Assembly (NCBI GenBank): GCA_009809945.1
Contig: WTPW01001076.1
Span: 93,358-157,357, forward strand
DNA length: 64,000 bases
Direction: 5' to 3'
Origin: Gigaspora margarita
Taxonomy: Eukaryota; Glomeromycota; Glomeromycetes; Diversisporales; Gigasporaceae
Positions 10,589-22,566 of this stretch are shown one piece after another. The first letter of the stretch is position 1, and each line of letters starts with the position of its first letter. Under the pieces are notes generated by a model, which searched no databases, was not told the DNA's origin, and saw only the letters and a program-made list of their open reading frames with translations. A program made the position numbers and the translations under genes.

Positions 10589-12320
10589 TAGTGCTCCTAG
10601 GTCCGGTCCGGGTCTGGTCAGAAGTCTGCAGACTGGTCTGAGTCCGAATATATTTATATGTATTTTTTGGCGCTGAACAAGTTTACTTAGCAGTTAGTGC
10701 ATTTTGTTAGAATAAATTAGTAAAATTTTATGAATCATAAGATTTTATAGAATTTTATTAATAAAATTTTATAAAATCTTATAATTCGCAAATATTTATT
10801 AATTAATTCTAACAAAATGCACTAAGTAAACTTGTTTAGCACCTAAACATGCATCAAAACGGCTATTTTGTTTTTATTTTACTTGAAATTTAGAGATTTG
10901 ATGCACAATTTTGGATTTTTGATCAAAAAAGACAAAATTTAACATCTTATCTCCAAATTTCAAGTAAAATAAAAGCAACTGCCAATTTAATGTATTTTTA
11001 GGTGCTAAACAAGTTTACTTAGTGCATTAAATTAGAAATAATTAGTAAAATTTTGTGAATCATAAGATTTTATAGAATTTTATTAGTAAAATTCTATAAA
11101 TTCTTAAAATTCACAAATTTTTATTAACTAATTCTAACAAGACGCACTAAGTAAACTTGTTCAGCACCTAAAAATACATTAAATTGGTAGGGTTGTTTTT
11201 AGTTTACTTGAAATTTGGAGAAAAGGTGCATAATTTTGGATTTTTGATCAAAAAAGCAAATTTAAGCATCTTTTCTCCAAATTTCAAGTAAAATAAAAAC
11301 AACCCTGCTGATTTAATGTATTTTAGGTGCTGAACAAGTTTACTTAGTGCATATTGTTAGAATTAATTAATAAAAATTTGTGAATCATAAGATTTTATAG
11401 AATTTTATTAATAAAATTCTATAAAATCTTATGATTCACAAANTTTTANTAATTAATTCTAACNNNATGCACTAAGTAAACTTGTTCAGCACCTAAAAAT
11501 ACATTAAATCCGCAGGTTGTTTTTATTTTACTTGAAATTTGGAGAAAAGATGCTTAAATTTGACTTTTTTGATCAAAAATCCAAAATTATGCATCTTTTC
11601 TCCGAATTTCAAGTAAAATAAAAACAACCCTGCCGATTTAATGTATTTCTAGATACTGAACAAGTTTACTTAGTGTGTTTCGTTAGAATTAATTAATAAA
11701 AATTTTCAATTTTACGAATTTATAGAAGTTTACTAATAAAATTCTATAAAATCTTATGATTCACAAAATTTTACTAATTATTTCTAATTTAATGCACTAA
11801 GTAAATTTGTTCAGCACCTAAAAATACATTAAATCGGCAGGGTTGTTTTTATTTTACTTGAAATTTGGAGATAAGATGTTAAATTTTGTCTTTTTTGATC
11901 AAAAATCCAAAATTGTGCATCAAATCTCTAAAGTACAAGTAAAATAAAAACAAAACAGCCGTTTTGATGCATGTTTAGGTGCTGAACAAGTTTAATTAGT
12001 GCATTTTGTTCGACTTAATTAATAAATATTTGCGAATTATAAGATTTTATAAAATTTTATTAATAAAATTCTATAAAATCTTATTATTCATAAATTTTAC
12101 TAATTTATTCTAACAAAATGCACTAAGTAAACTTGTTCAGCGCCAAAAAATACATATAATATATTCGGACTCAGACCAGTCTGCAGACTTCGGACCAGAC
12201 CCAGACCAGACTCAGACTTGACTAAAAAGTCTGAATATAAAAGTCTGAGTCTGGTCCGAAAATTAGACCAGACTCAGACTTGACTAAAGTCTGGTTGGAG
12301 TCCGGTCTGTAGGAGCACTA
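10589..12320. mobile_element. hAT-type element built of alternating palindromes
   Basis: Perfect 11-bp inverted ends TAGTGCTCCTA and a perfect 8-bp target duplication ATAGTAAT (10581-10588 and 12321-12328) define a 1732-bp hAT-type element. Next to each end are GTCTGGTC-rich stretches. The interior alternates two palindromes about 165 bp long: A (arms GCACTAAGTAAACTTGTTCA, near 10669, 11001, 11328, 11653 and 11976) and B (arms TTTTATTTTACTTGAAATTT), giving an A-B-A-B-A-B-A-B-A array. There is no coding capacity. A related, worn copy is at 20612-22566. Confidence 0.85.
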
Positions 12321-12620
12321 ATAGTAATCTATTTTTATAGCATATAATAATTTTAATTTTTACTTAGATTCAAACAAGAGTTTACAACAAGTTGCAGTTC
12401 TTTTAATCTATATGAATAAAATAATGTATTGATAAAAAAGTAAAGAATAAAATTAACTTAAAGTATCAATCTATTATTTAAAAATATTGATTCATACAAA
12501 TTAAATATAACAACAAATAAAAAAAAATAATTTGATCTTATATATTTTTAAAAGCAATTTTCAAATCTTAAAATTAATTAAATACTCATAGTATTTTAAA
12601 GTTTACTTTAATACTTTTAT

Positions 12621-12840
12621 TTTATTTATTTTTTTTTATGTCAAAGTTTCCGCTATGGGGAAAGGCTTTTATTCAAGTATTCAGATCACGGATGCCTCCA
12701 GGGGCACCCTGACATTTGTTATATAGATGAGAGTACAACTAGCTACACATACAACTTTTGGTTGTCTAATTTAAGTAGTCCACCTGAAGGTTCTACACTA
12801 GTTGCCATATCTGCAACCCAACTAGGGGGTTACCTATTTA
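12621..12840 (-). mobile_element. 5'-truncated SINE
   Basis: This matches the 3' part of the SINE at 53529-55314 (shared ATGTCAAAGTT and CGCTATGGGGAAAGGC, then the TTGGTTGTCTAATTTAAGTA stretch). The T-rich left end is the tail of a minus-strand insertion, and the tRNA-like head is missing. A 14-bp direct repeat TTTAATACTTTTAT flanks it (12607-12620 and 12841-12854), so truncation happened at insertion, as in target-primed reverse transcription. Confidence 0.8.
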
Positions 12841-13231
12841 TTTAATACTTTTATACTATTACATTTAAAGCTATTATAATATATAGTTACATTTTATATA
12901 CTATTATCTGTAGAATTGCAAGTTACAATTATTGCTTTATATCTACAAGCTTATAGTACTTTGCAAAAATTACATGCTCTTCATAGTTATATTTTTTATA
13001 CTACAATAATTTTATAATTGCTAACAATTATTTCTAACTTCTAGCTAATACCAAATTTTGATAAATCAAATTTATTAATAAATTGAACTAATGATCAAAA
13101 ATTATAATTAATATTAAGAAGATAATAAATAACTATGAGATTAGCATAGCAGAAGTTCGTTTTGATTGGCTAAAATTAAACTAAATATGATTGGCGGGTT
13201 CTTTTTTTTTATATAGTCAATTGTAATTTTT

Positions 13232-13953
13232 TTTTTTTTTTAAACCAGGGTAGGTATTTCTCCCTGGGCACAGAGTGGCGCACTTTTTATTATCTATTGG
13301 TCATGGAACCCGGGGGCGGGTCCCTTACATTTTTAATTACAATTTTTTGTTTTTCTATTACTGTACTATCCTATTTAATTCTGTCCTACGAAGTCTGCCC
13401 TACCTAATCCTCCTTTATCCAGTTTTCCTGGCTGAGTCCAGCCGGTCCATCATCCGGTGTGCCCCAACCGAAGTCTTCTAGATCAGCTTTAAGGAGTTAG
13501 TTTACTCCGCCGGTATGCTTGATAGGTCCATTTTTCGTCTGCCCCAGGTACTCCCTTCAGAGTTTGGATCAGGTTCAGATATCCCTCGTGGGACTTGCCT
13601 AATTTTTTTGTCAACACCGTGTTTGTACCTTGCAACCGGAATTTCACCGGGAGTATTCTTTGTTCAACCGGAATTCCACCGGAAGTATTATTTGTTCTAC
13701 CGAAATTTTTACCGGAAGTATTCTTTGTTTCCTTTTTTGTCTAGATCTTTACTAGGGGTCCAATTTTCATATGCCATATCTTCATAGAGCGTTCAAATGT
13801 GGTTATTAAACCCGCACGTGGTCCTAGCACCCTGGTTCAGCCCGTCCGTCTCGTGACTCCGTATAGAATTAATGTTCCTAGTGGGGCTTGAACCGGCGAC
13901 CTTATGTTTGGGAACCTGGGAGCGTAACTACTACGCTATCGACCCGCAGGTCT
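13232..13953 (-). mobile_element. SINE with tRNA-like head, 722 bp
   Basis: On the minus strand the head begins at the right. An A box (complement of 13925-13938, TAGCGTAGTAGTTA) and a B box (complement of 13884-13894, GGTTCAAGCCC) lie at tRNA-like spacing, so internal RNA polymerase III transcription is expected. The T-run at the left is the A-tail. A 16-bp direct repeat GTCAATTGTAATTTTT flanks it (13216-13231 and 13954-13969). The body is much GC-richer than its surroundings; open frames on the plus strand here are not genes. It is related to the SINE at 25461-26137. Confidence 0.85.
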
Positions 13954-14334
13954 GTCAATTGTAATTTTTAAAATACTTATTAAGTAAAAATCATCAAGTT
14001 ATATAAGAAATTTTTTTTGTATACATAATGTAGAAATCAACTTGAGTCATTAGTATTTTACCTTGGGTTTTACTGTTTTTTAACTTGGGATACAGTGGGA
14101 TACAAAAGTTTCAAGATCTAAATGAGAAGCAAAGATTTTAAAAGATCGAAAGGTAGTTTGGTGACCTATGCAATTGGTGAGTAAAGTTGCAAGATTTAAT
14201 TTCTACTAGTTTTGCTTGCCTAATAAAAAAATACTATTTTGAACTACATTCTAACTGTACTTTATTTTTTTTGTTATATTTATTTAGGTTATAAGTATAG
14301 CTTATAAATACAGTACAACATCTATAGTAGTAGT

Positions 14335-14615
14335 TAGTGTTGTCACAGGACAGCTTTGGACAATAACTTGAACAATTTTGGACAATTTTGAACAATTAAA
14401 TAAAGTAAAATTACTTAAAATTTTATTAAGATAACTTATATTAATTTTAACTAGAATGTCTTCAACACTTAAAAAAAATATATAGTTATATATTTTTTAG
14501 ATGGATTTATTAGTTACTAAAGCCTGGACAAGCTTTGGACAATCTTGGACATTTGGACAATTTTGGATGTGGACAAGCCAAAAAAGGCTGTGGACAGCCA
14601 AAACGTACAACACTG
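14335..14615. mobile_element. hAT-type MITE, 281 bp
   Basis: Ends TAGTGTTGTCAC and, on the other strand, CAGTGTTGTACG, with the 8-bp duplication GTAGTAGT on both sides (14327-14334 and 14616-14623). The interior repeats the word TTTGGACAA many times. No coding capacity. Confidence 0.75.
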
Positions 14616-14697
14616 GTAGTAGTAGTTAGAATTGTTCACATATCTTGGATCTAGTTTAATAATATATTATGAAACTTAATTTTTTATTGTAAATTAA

Positions 14698-15703
14698 TGG
14701 ATAGGATTTAGGCCTTTGTACTACTGGTAGTACATTTATTAAAGGCTCTAAAAAATCCAAAAAATTATTTTTTAAAAAACTTTTTATATACAAAAATCTG
14801 ATAAATATTCTAGTTTTATCAAAATTTTTTTATTTTCAAATTTATAATAAAACTATTGAGAAAAAATTTTTTTTAAATTCATATTTTTGTAATTTTTTTT
14901 GTACTACCAGTAGTACACTATTCAAAATTATTTTAGTTATAAAATTATTAGTAAATTTTATAAACTAAAAGTTTAATTTTATAAAAAATTTTGTTTTTTT
15001 TTAATAATTAAAAATTTATTATTAATTATATTATAATAATTATTATTTGTATTATAAGCCTAATTTAGAATTTATTGCAAATTATTACCATACATAGTAA
15101 GCTATCTAAGTTTGATTCAAATTTAAAAAAAAACTTATTGATAAATTTTTTTAAATTTTTGATTAAAGTTGTAAATTTTTATGTTTTAATTTTAATTTTA
15201 AAGTTTTTTTAATATCAAAATTAGTTCATCTTAAATTATATTACTTTAAATTTTAAAAAATTACATCTAGTTTTTATATATAAATTTTAATATAGTAATT
15301 GTTAGTAAAAATTTTAAATTTAAATAACTTCTTATATATTAATCCAAATCTTAGAATATTTTATAATTTCAACTAACTAACTTGTCTTTANACTTTTATT
15401 AAGAATTTAAAGAAATTTATATAATAAAATTTTTTTTAATTACTAAATATGTTTTATAAGATAACTAAAAACTACTATATAAAATAGTTTAAACTAAAAT
15501 TTTCAGATTACAAAAAAATTTCTATAAAATTATAAAAAATAGCTAAGGCTTTCAAATAATAAATATAGAATGCCCTAGATTGAAGATATTTAAAACTTGT
15601 ATTTAATAAAGTAATTCATTTTTAAAATTAATAGATAGTTAGAGTTAAAAAGTGTCACTTGGTAGTAAATTGTACTACCAGAAGTATGGGTAAATCCTAT
15701 CCA
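14698..15703. mobile_element. Inverted-repeat element flanked by TTAA
   Basis: Ends TGGATAGGATTTAGGC and, on the other strand, TGGATAGGATTTACCC lie directly inside TTAA on both sides (14694-14697 and 15704-15707), as in piggyBac- or Kolobok-type insertion. A second inverted pair TACTACTGGTAGTAC / GTACTACCAGTAGTAC lies inside (about 14728 and 14909). In such AT-rich DNA a TTAA flank can arise by chance, so the superfamily is tentative. Confidence 0.6.
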
Positions 15704-15925
15704 TTAATATACTTATTATGAAAAGAATAGTTTATACATTGTGAAAGATGAATTAAAGTAGCTATTATGAAGCAAATTAATGTGTTGTAGTCTATAATAT
15801 GCATCTTCAAAAAGTATTAACTAATTTTTTGAAAGCAATAAATTCTCATCCAGGTATGGCTGATTCTTTATCCTGGGGTGTTTTGACAACCAATCAAAAT
15901 GAACTTCCGCTATGCTTATGAGATC

Positions 15926-16860
15926 GCACAATTTTGCAAAGTATAATAAAATATAGTTTAGTATTAGTTATTGCATAATAAAATAATACAATATAGTAAA
16001 AGATATTATTTATTTGGTAAGAATAACTAATAGTTTCTAATAAACTATTTTTTATTAATAATAAAATATTTTTATTAAATACTTGTTTAACAAAATCTTA
16101 GCAATAACAAAACTTATAATAATTAATAAACTCTTGTTAAACCCTGAATAAAAGCATCCAGACAGTGTTCTAGTGATACAAAATGGGTTGGTAGAAGTGC
16201 AAAAAATCAGAGGGGTTAAATAGATAATCTTCTAGTATATTGCAAGCATATCTTCTAGTTTAGAAACTTCAGATAACCTATTTAAATAGGTAGTTGTACT
16301 TGCATTAATGTAACAAATATTAGAAGCCTTTTTGTAAGCAACTGTAGCTCATAATATTTTGAATAAAAAATTCTAAGCTCTAAGATAGTCACTTTAAAAA
16401 ACCATTTAATAACTCAATTTGATTAATAAAATATTATAATATCAGTTACAGAACATGTCCTTTTATAGAGGTCCTAAATATTGTTCATATAATAATTTAG
16501 ATGTCAATTATCTGATTTTTATATAGCAATTTCATCCTTGCAAAAGGTTTTTCTTATGATGATGCCAAATTTGTGAAACTATTTGACTATTGCTGTTTAA
16601 CTAAAAATATAGTCTGAGCATAGCTCTATTAAATTACAAAACTTGATTCTTAACTTTTTCTGGTTTGAAGAGAATCTTCAGTTGAATCTTAAGTATACTA
16701 ATTTTTGCAATATATGTGATTCTGATCAATATTACAACAACCCATTTTTTTAGCAACTCAATTGCCTCAATTTTACTTCCCTAACTGCTAACAATATGAT
16801 TCTTTAGCAATCTATTTCATTACGAATTAGTTTATAACTTTATTAGCTACTAATTTATTA
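15926..16860. other. AT-rich intergenic DNA
   Basis: No convincing open frame, RNA gene or paired repeat was found here. Confidence 0.4.
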
Positions 16861-16865
16861 TTTTT

Positions 16866-17400
16866 TTGTTTACTATATATAGGGTTGCAATTCTTGTTTG
16901 CATGTTTTCTTTTGTTACTTTAATAAAATATAGCTTGTCAATAGGTAGATCTATGGCAAATTGGGCTGGTGTAGATCATGTTTCACATATGCTTAATTTA
17001 CATTTTACATTTTATTGCTATAAGAAATGCATGTTTTATAATTTTATAACTTTACTAATACATATTTTTGTTGCTATATAAAACTACAGATTTGATTCTC
17101 TTCTTGTAATAGCATGTTTCTCTTTTTCATTTGGACAAAAGATAGTTTGTCAATAGGTGAATCTGAAGGCAGAATCAGACTAGTATATAGTTCATATTTT
17201 ATATTTATTTTTTATAGAATATACAAAAGGTGCCTGTTTTTTAATTTTATAACTTTACTAATACATATTTTTGTTTACTATATAAAATTAGAGGTTGTGA
17301 TTCTTATTCTTGTAACAGTATGCTTTCCTTTTGTTAGTTTGACAAAAAAATAGGTAGATCTGAAGACAGAATTAAACTAGTATAGTTATATTTCATTATA
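16866..17400 (+). repeat. Tandem repeat, about 205-215 bp unit, 2.5 copies
   Basis: Units start near 16860, 17072 and 17277. Shared landmarks are TTGTCAATAGGTRRATCT, a TTTATAACTTTACTAATAC stretch and a following ATATTTTTGTT. Short open frames appear in two units with some amino-acid similarity, but they are low-complexity Phe/Ile-rich and carry no recognisable domain, so I do not call genes. Confidence 0.7.
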
Positions 17401-17418
17401 CTTTCTGATATCAGTTTA

Positions 17419-17567
17419 GGGGAGTGACAAAAATTAGGTGATTTTATAGGGGGAGGGGTAAAAAATGTTGAAATTATATATAGAAACCTGACCAAATCTA
17501 TATTAAAGAGGGGGGAGGGGGTTAGGCCTCTAATAAAAAATATTCAAGTGATTAATGACACTGCCCT
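17419..17567. mobile_element. Mariner-like MITE, 149 bp (family of three)
   Basis: The left end GGGGAGTGACAAAAAT and the right-strand end AGGGCAGTGTCATTAATC are imperfect inverted repeats; both flanks are TA (17417-17418 and 17568-17569). G-runs in the interior (GGGGGAGGGG, GGGGGGAGGGGG) are conserved in the copies at 55703-55852 (inverted) and 56988-57137. Confidence 0.7.
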
Positions 17568-17797
17568 TAGACATTACATATTATATAAAGTTCAAGAATA
17601 TAAAGTGAATAAGAAAGTAAAATTCTATTTAATTGTAATTTTGTCATTTTCAGCAAATTAGGTCAAAATTGGCAAAAATCCAGTTATAACCTATATGAGA
17701 GATATCTGGGGTTCTGCTACATGCATCTGATAATTTTTATTTTAATATTGCATGCTAGCCTTTCTCAAATAAGTTATATACATATATAAATTCAAAT

Positions 17798-17876
17798 TAG
17801 TATATCCAGACTTATGCGATTTCAAAGATTTTTATTGTTTAGTAAAAATCCTAAAACCACATAAGTTGGGATACTC
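17798..17876. mobile_element. Short hairpin MITE, diverged relative of 17974-18061
   Basis: TAGTATATCCAGACTTATG pairs with CATAAGTTGGGATACT about 60 bp later. Ends and length resemble the sharper element at 17974-18061, so this is probably an older copy. Confidence 0.5.
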
Positions 17877-17973
17877 AAATGCAATGCAATATGAATGTGA
17901 TTCAATTTAAAATAATATTTTTTACAATGGCAAGTTTGGGCAGATAATGCTAATATAATTTCTTACTTTTAAC

Positions 17974-18061
17974 TAGAGTGTTCAAACTTATGCCATCTCA
18001 AGAATTTGTCATTGTTCAAATAATGCAGAATCCTGAAATTTGCATAAGTTTGAACACTCTA
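17974..18061. mobile_element. Short MITE with perfect 20-bp inverted repeats
   Basis: TAGAGTGTTCAAACTTATGC at the left is repeated exactly in inverted orientation at the right, counting the flanking TA at each end. At 88 bp it is the smallest clean inverted-repeat element here. The TA flanks suggest a Tc1/mariner-type mechanism. Confidence 0.75.
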
Positions 18062-18310
18062 CTTTTAACCTAAAACAGAATTATACACAGATTTCTGAAC
18101 ATTTACGGATGCAAGTATTGTAAGAAATAATCTAACTATAATAATATTAGATAGTAAAAATTACAATAGAATTAAATAATAGGTTGAACTAAAAGAATAC
18201 TCTTTAAGTTGCTGTAAATCATAAGAATATTATAGCTTCGAATTGATGTTTGTCTGATTTAACAAAAAAAATTTAATATTAGTATAATGTAAAAAGAAAT
18301 GTACTTAAAA

Positions 18311-18440
18311 AATGTTCTGTGTCTTAAAGGTGTTCTCAACAATTCTTTTGTAAGTTTAACAAAGAATTTGATCAGCTATCAATTAGACAGACTGATCTAA
18401 TTCTTTGTTGAGTTCATTGAGAAAGGTGCTTGAAAACATT
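18311..18440. repeat. Imperfect palindrome
   Basis: AACAAAGAATTTGATCAG pairs with a CTGATCTAATTCTTTGTT stretch, and the outer arms (GTTCTGTG... and ...AACATTC) pair loosely. It may be another foldback element. No flanking duplication was identified. Confidence 0.5.
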
Positions 18441-20050
18441 CTATATTGGGGTAGCAAAATTTTCATTGCTTTGACTTATTCACAGACTAGAAAATAAAAG
18501 GCTTTATTGTATGATATAGATAAATTCAGTAACTATCAGTAGTGCAATCATCATAATTACAATTGTCTTGATTGCTTAATTTGCAAAATAAAAAGCAAAC
18601 AGCTGTTTTAGTAAATAGCATTGATTTTTTACATTATTATATTAATACTGTCTAAAGATTAATTCAAATTAAGAAAACTAAATAAAAAATAGAAGTTTTT
18701 GAGATAAAGTTTGATTAAAAATCCAAGTAGCAATTTCAAAGTTGTATATTGATAATTTGGCTATTTACTTACCCTATCACACAAATATGGGCAAACAACC
18801 CATTGTCTGTCAGAATTCATAATTGTTCTTGATAAAAAAGCAAAAAAAGTAATAATTTTGTATTTGCAAAAATGTGTATTTGGTTCTTCTTTTTAAGATG
18901 ACTATAATAATAAGTTTGCAAATACACAAGAACTTGTTCATCAGCACTTAAATGTTGTACATATTTTAAACAAAATATAATGAATCTGAACAAACAGAAA
19001 TTCTAGCCAAGTTAGATAAAATGGGTTCAGCAACTAATAATTGTAAGCTAATTAATTAATAAAAAATACTGTATTATTTACTTCCTGTATATATAAATAT
19101 TATTTTTATTTTTGACTTAGCTTTTTAGAAAAGTATTGATGATACTGGATCAGAGGTTTCTTCAGCTACTAGCTCTCTTTATTTAGATAACTTTTTAGGC
19201 AAAAAACTAGAATAAATCAATATTTATTATAGCCTTTAAGTGAAGATCAACAAAAGCTTTGAACAACTTCTACTTAAAGCAACTGTTTCATGCAGTTGGG
19301 CTTTTTATTGAATAGAAACCCCTGAAATAAAAGCACTCTTTGAGTTTATTTATTTACTAGTTAAACTGCTCTCATAAAAACAGCTTGGTGGTCAAATTTT
19401 AGCAGAATATGCACAAAATGTAACCAAATCGATTAAAGAAATAACTAAAAGTGATACAAATAGAGTTACATTGGTGTATAATAGCTGGAAAAACATAAAA
19501 AAAGAGTCAATTTTGGATGCATTTTAATTATCTCAATGGGTAAGATTCTCATTTGGGGTGCAGAAGACATATTAAATAAATATACAAGATGGCCTAATGC
19601 ACAATGTCTAACAAAAAATATGCTTGATGATCTAAAAAAAAGGAAATACTATTGCTGTTGTAACTAGAGATGTGCACTATGCGCATAGGTGCATGCATGC
19701 ATGCATCATACATGTGCGTGGTCTAACAATCTATATATCAAAATGCCCATAGAAAAAAATAATAATAATGTTATTGCTATATTATAGTATTATAAGTTGT
19801 AGATAGGGATGTGATTTGAGTACTCTAGCCATAGCAAAAAAAACTTTGGGTCATGTGAAAATCTGCAGTAAATTAGCCAATAACAGTTTTCAATTTGGTG
19901 TAATGTAACATGATCAGGAGAACATTCATTCTAAAGAAAATTAGAAGATCACTTATTTCTCAACAAACAACCTTCTGCACATTAACAAAAAATATTCTTT
20001 GGTTGATTTACTATATATAATGCTAACTCCAAACCCTAACATAGACACTA

Positions 20051-20600
20051 CCATATTTTTCCCAAAATAAGCTACCTTCAAAAATAAGCTACCCCCTCTT
20101 TTGGTCAAAAAACTCCAAAACGTCTTTAACCTGAAAATATCTACTCTACGATTGATAATAATTACTACATAGTAAAGTCAAAATTTTCCTATGTAAATCG
20201 ATTAAAGTCGCTTAAGTAAACTTATTTAGAAGATCAAAATACACATACTTTTAAATTTTTGTCAAGATTGGAGAACTTTTTATTATTTGACTTTTGAATT
20301 TTATGTTCAGCAAAAAAATTAATATTTTTTAAAAAAATATACTCGACGAACATAAAAATCAAAAGTTAAATAATAAAAAGTTCTCCAATATTAATAAAAA
20401 TTTCAGAATAAGTGTATTTTGATCTTCTAAATAAGTTTACTTAAGCGATATTAATAAATTTACATAGCAAGACTTGGACTTTACTATGTAACAACTTTCT
20501 GCAATTGGCCAAAAATTAATTTTATCTGAAAATAAGCTACCCCAATTTTTTGTGTAACTTTTTGCCCAAATAAAGGTAGCTTATTTTCAGGAAAATACAG
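20051..20600. mobile_element. Mariner-like MITE, AAAATAAGCTACC family, long form
   Basis: Ends start CCATATTTTTCCCAAAATAA and, on the other strand, CTGTATTTTCCTGAAAATAA, both followed by GCTACC. TA flanks both sides (20049-20050 and 20601-20602). The centre holds a further long inverted repeat. Four members lie in this window: this one, 23642-24188, 51487-51810 and 58919-59232. Confidence 0.8.
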
Positions 20601-20611
20601 TAACCCTAATT

Positions 20612-22566
20612 CAGTGTCCTAGGTCTGGTCTGGGTCTGGTCCAATCTGGGTCTAGTCTGGGATCAGACTCTAAATTTTACCAAACTCAAACTCAACTATG
20701 AGCTTAGTTTGGGTCTGGTCCAAAGACTGCTAACTGGTCTGAGTCTGAATGTATTTTGGTGCTAAACAAGTTTAATTAGTGCATGAAGTTAGAATTAATT
20801 AGTAATATTTTTATGAATTATAAGAATTTATAGAATATTTTTAATAAAATTCTATAAAATCTTATAATTTGCAAAATTTTATTAATTAATCCTAACTTTA
20901 TGCACTAAGTAAACTTGTTCATCATCTAAAAATACATCAAATCAGCAGAATTATTTTTATTTTACTTGAAATTTATAGAATAATGCATAATTTTGGATTT
21001 TTGATTAAAAAAGTCAAATTTAAGCCTTTTTTCTCCAAATTTCAAGTAAAATAAAAACAATTCTGCTGATTTAATATATTTTTAGATGCTAAAACAAGTT
21101 TACTTAGTGCATCAAGTTAGAGTTAATTAGTGAAATCTTGTGGATCATAAGATTTTATAGAATTTTATTAATAAAATTCTATAAAATCTTTATAATTCAC
21201 AAATTTTTATTAATTAATTCTAAATTTATAAACTAAATAAACTTGTTTAGCACCTATAATTATATCAAATTGGCAGAATTATTTTTATTTTACTTGAAAT
21301 TTAGAGAATAGATGCATAATTTTGGATACTTGATTAAAATAGTCAAATTTAAGCATCTTTTCTTCAAATTTCATGTAAAATAAACAATAAATCTGCTGAT
21401 TTAATGTATATTTATCCGGCAAACTCATATGAACATAAAAAAATTTCTTGCTGTTATTTTTTTCATTTACAATGTAATCATATTTATTCAAATTAAAACT
21501 CAGTGAGTGACTCTCTACCAATCATGATCATAAATTGCCAGATAATACCATTATTGGGCAAATTGTCAAATATGTTAATTTGACAAATGATTGGTACACA
21601 TGCTGCTTTGCAGCATGTGCTCATTTGCCAAATTACTGTTATTCAACAATTTTTGCCCAATAATGTATACTTAGGTGCTAGACAAGTTTACTTAGTGCAT
21701 TAAGTTAAAATTAATTGGTAAAATTTTGTAAATCATAAGATTTTATAGAATTTTATTAATAATATTCTATAAATTCTAATGATTTCTAAATTCTTATTAA
21801 GTAATTCTAACTATATGCACTAAGTAAACTTGTTCAGCGCATATAAATATATTAAATCTGTAGTATTGTTTTTATTTTACTTAAAATTTAGCGAATAGAT
21901 GCATAATTTTGGATTTTTGATCAAAAAGTCAAATTTAAGCATCTTTTTTCCAAATTTCAACATAACTGCTAATTTAATGTAATCATAGATTCTGACAAGT
22001 TTAATTAGTGCATGAAGTTAGAATTAATTAATAAAAATTTGTGAATCATAAAATTTTATAGAATTTTGTTAATAAAATTCTATAAAATCTTATGATTCAC
22101 AAAATATTATTAATTAATTCTAACTTTATGCACTAAGTAAACTTGTTCAGCACCTATAATTACATTAAATCAGTAGTATTATTTTTATTTTGTTGAAATT
22201 TGGAGAAACGATGCTAAAATTTGAATTTTTTGATCAAAAATCCAAAACTATGCATCTTTTCTCTAAATTTCAAGTACAATAAAATAATTTTGCTGATTTG
22301 ATATATCTATATGTGATGAACAAGTTTATTTAATGCATAAAGTTAGAGTTAGTTAATAAAAATTTGTGAATTATAAGATTTTATAGAATTTTATTAATAA
22401 AATTCTATAAATTCTTATGATTCATAAAAGTTTACTAATTAATTCTAACTTTATGCACTAAGAGAACTTGTTCAGCACTGAAAAATACATATAAATTATT
22501 TGAACTTAGACCAGTCTGCAAACTTCGAACCAGACCCAAACCAAACTCAAACCAAACTCAAACTTG
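20612..22566. mobile_element. Palindrome-array hAT element, right end lost
   Basis: The left end (CAGTGTCCTAGGTCTGGTC) and the interior of alternating palindromes match the element at 10589-12320, with diverged arms and some missing units. On the right, the GTCTGGTC-rich subterminal part is recognisable, but the terminal TAGGAGCACTA is absent, apparently by deletion near 22566. A twin-hairpin element is inserted at 21414-21665. Confidence 0.7.
21414..21665. mobile_element. Twin-hairpin mobile element, copy 1
   Basis: It consists of two inverted-repeat modules side by side. The first runs from ATCCGGCAAACTCATATGA to TCATGATCATAAATTGCCAG, the second from CATTATTGGGCAAATTGTC to a matching GCCCAATAATG. 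It interrupts the palindrome array between AATGTA and TTAGGTGCT. Flanking TATATTT (21407-21413) and TATACTT (21666-21672) are an imperfect target duplication. A second, cleaner copy is at 34663-34917. Confidence 0.7.

Larger units (their letters stand above)
13143..15916. mobile_element. Mutator-like element (copy 2), enlarged by nested insertions
   Basis: Ends AGCATAGCAGAAGTTCG and, on the other strand, AGCATAGCGGAAGTTC match the family at 6607-7355. The flanks carry TATGAGATT and TATGAGATC (13134-13142 and 15917-15925), a 9-bp duplication with one change. The left arm matches the right end of copy 1 in inverted orientation (GATTGGCG, then TCAATTGTAATTTTT). Inside lie a SINE (13232-13953), a hAT MITE (14335-14615) and a TTAA-flanked element (14698-15703). 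Confidence 0.75.

Noticed and set aside
13275-13787. Plus-strand open frames in a GC-richer block
   Set aside because: The block is the body of a minus-strand SINE with A/B boxes and a 16-bp target duplication.
13884-13953. Stand-alone tRNA gene
   Set aside because: A and B boxes are present, but the sequence lacks a full cloverleaf, is joined to a long body and tail, and is flanked by a target duplication: a SINE head.
21285-21521. Minus-strand open frame of 78 codons
   Set aside because: It spans the twin-hairpin element and adjoining palindrome; the equivalent region in the second copy (34663-34917) does not keep it.
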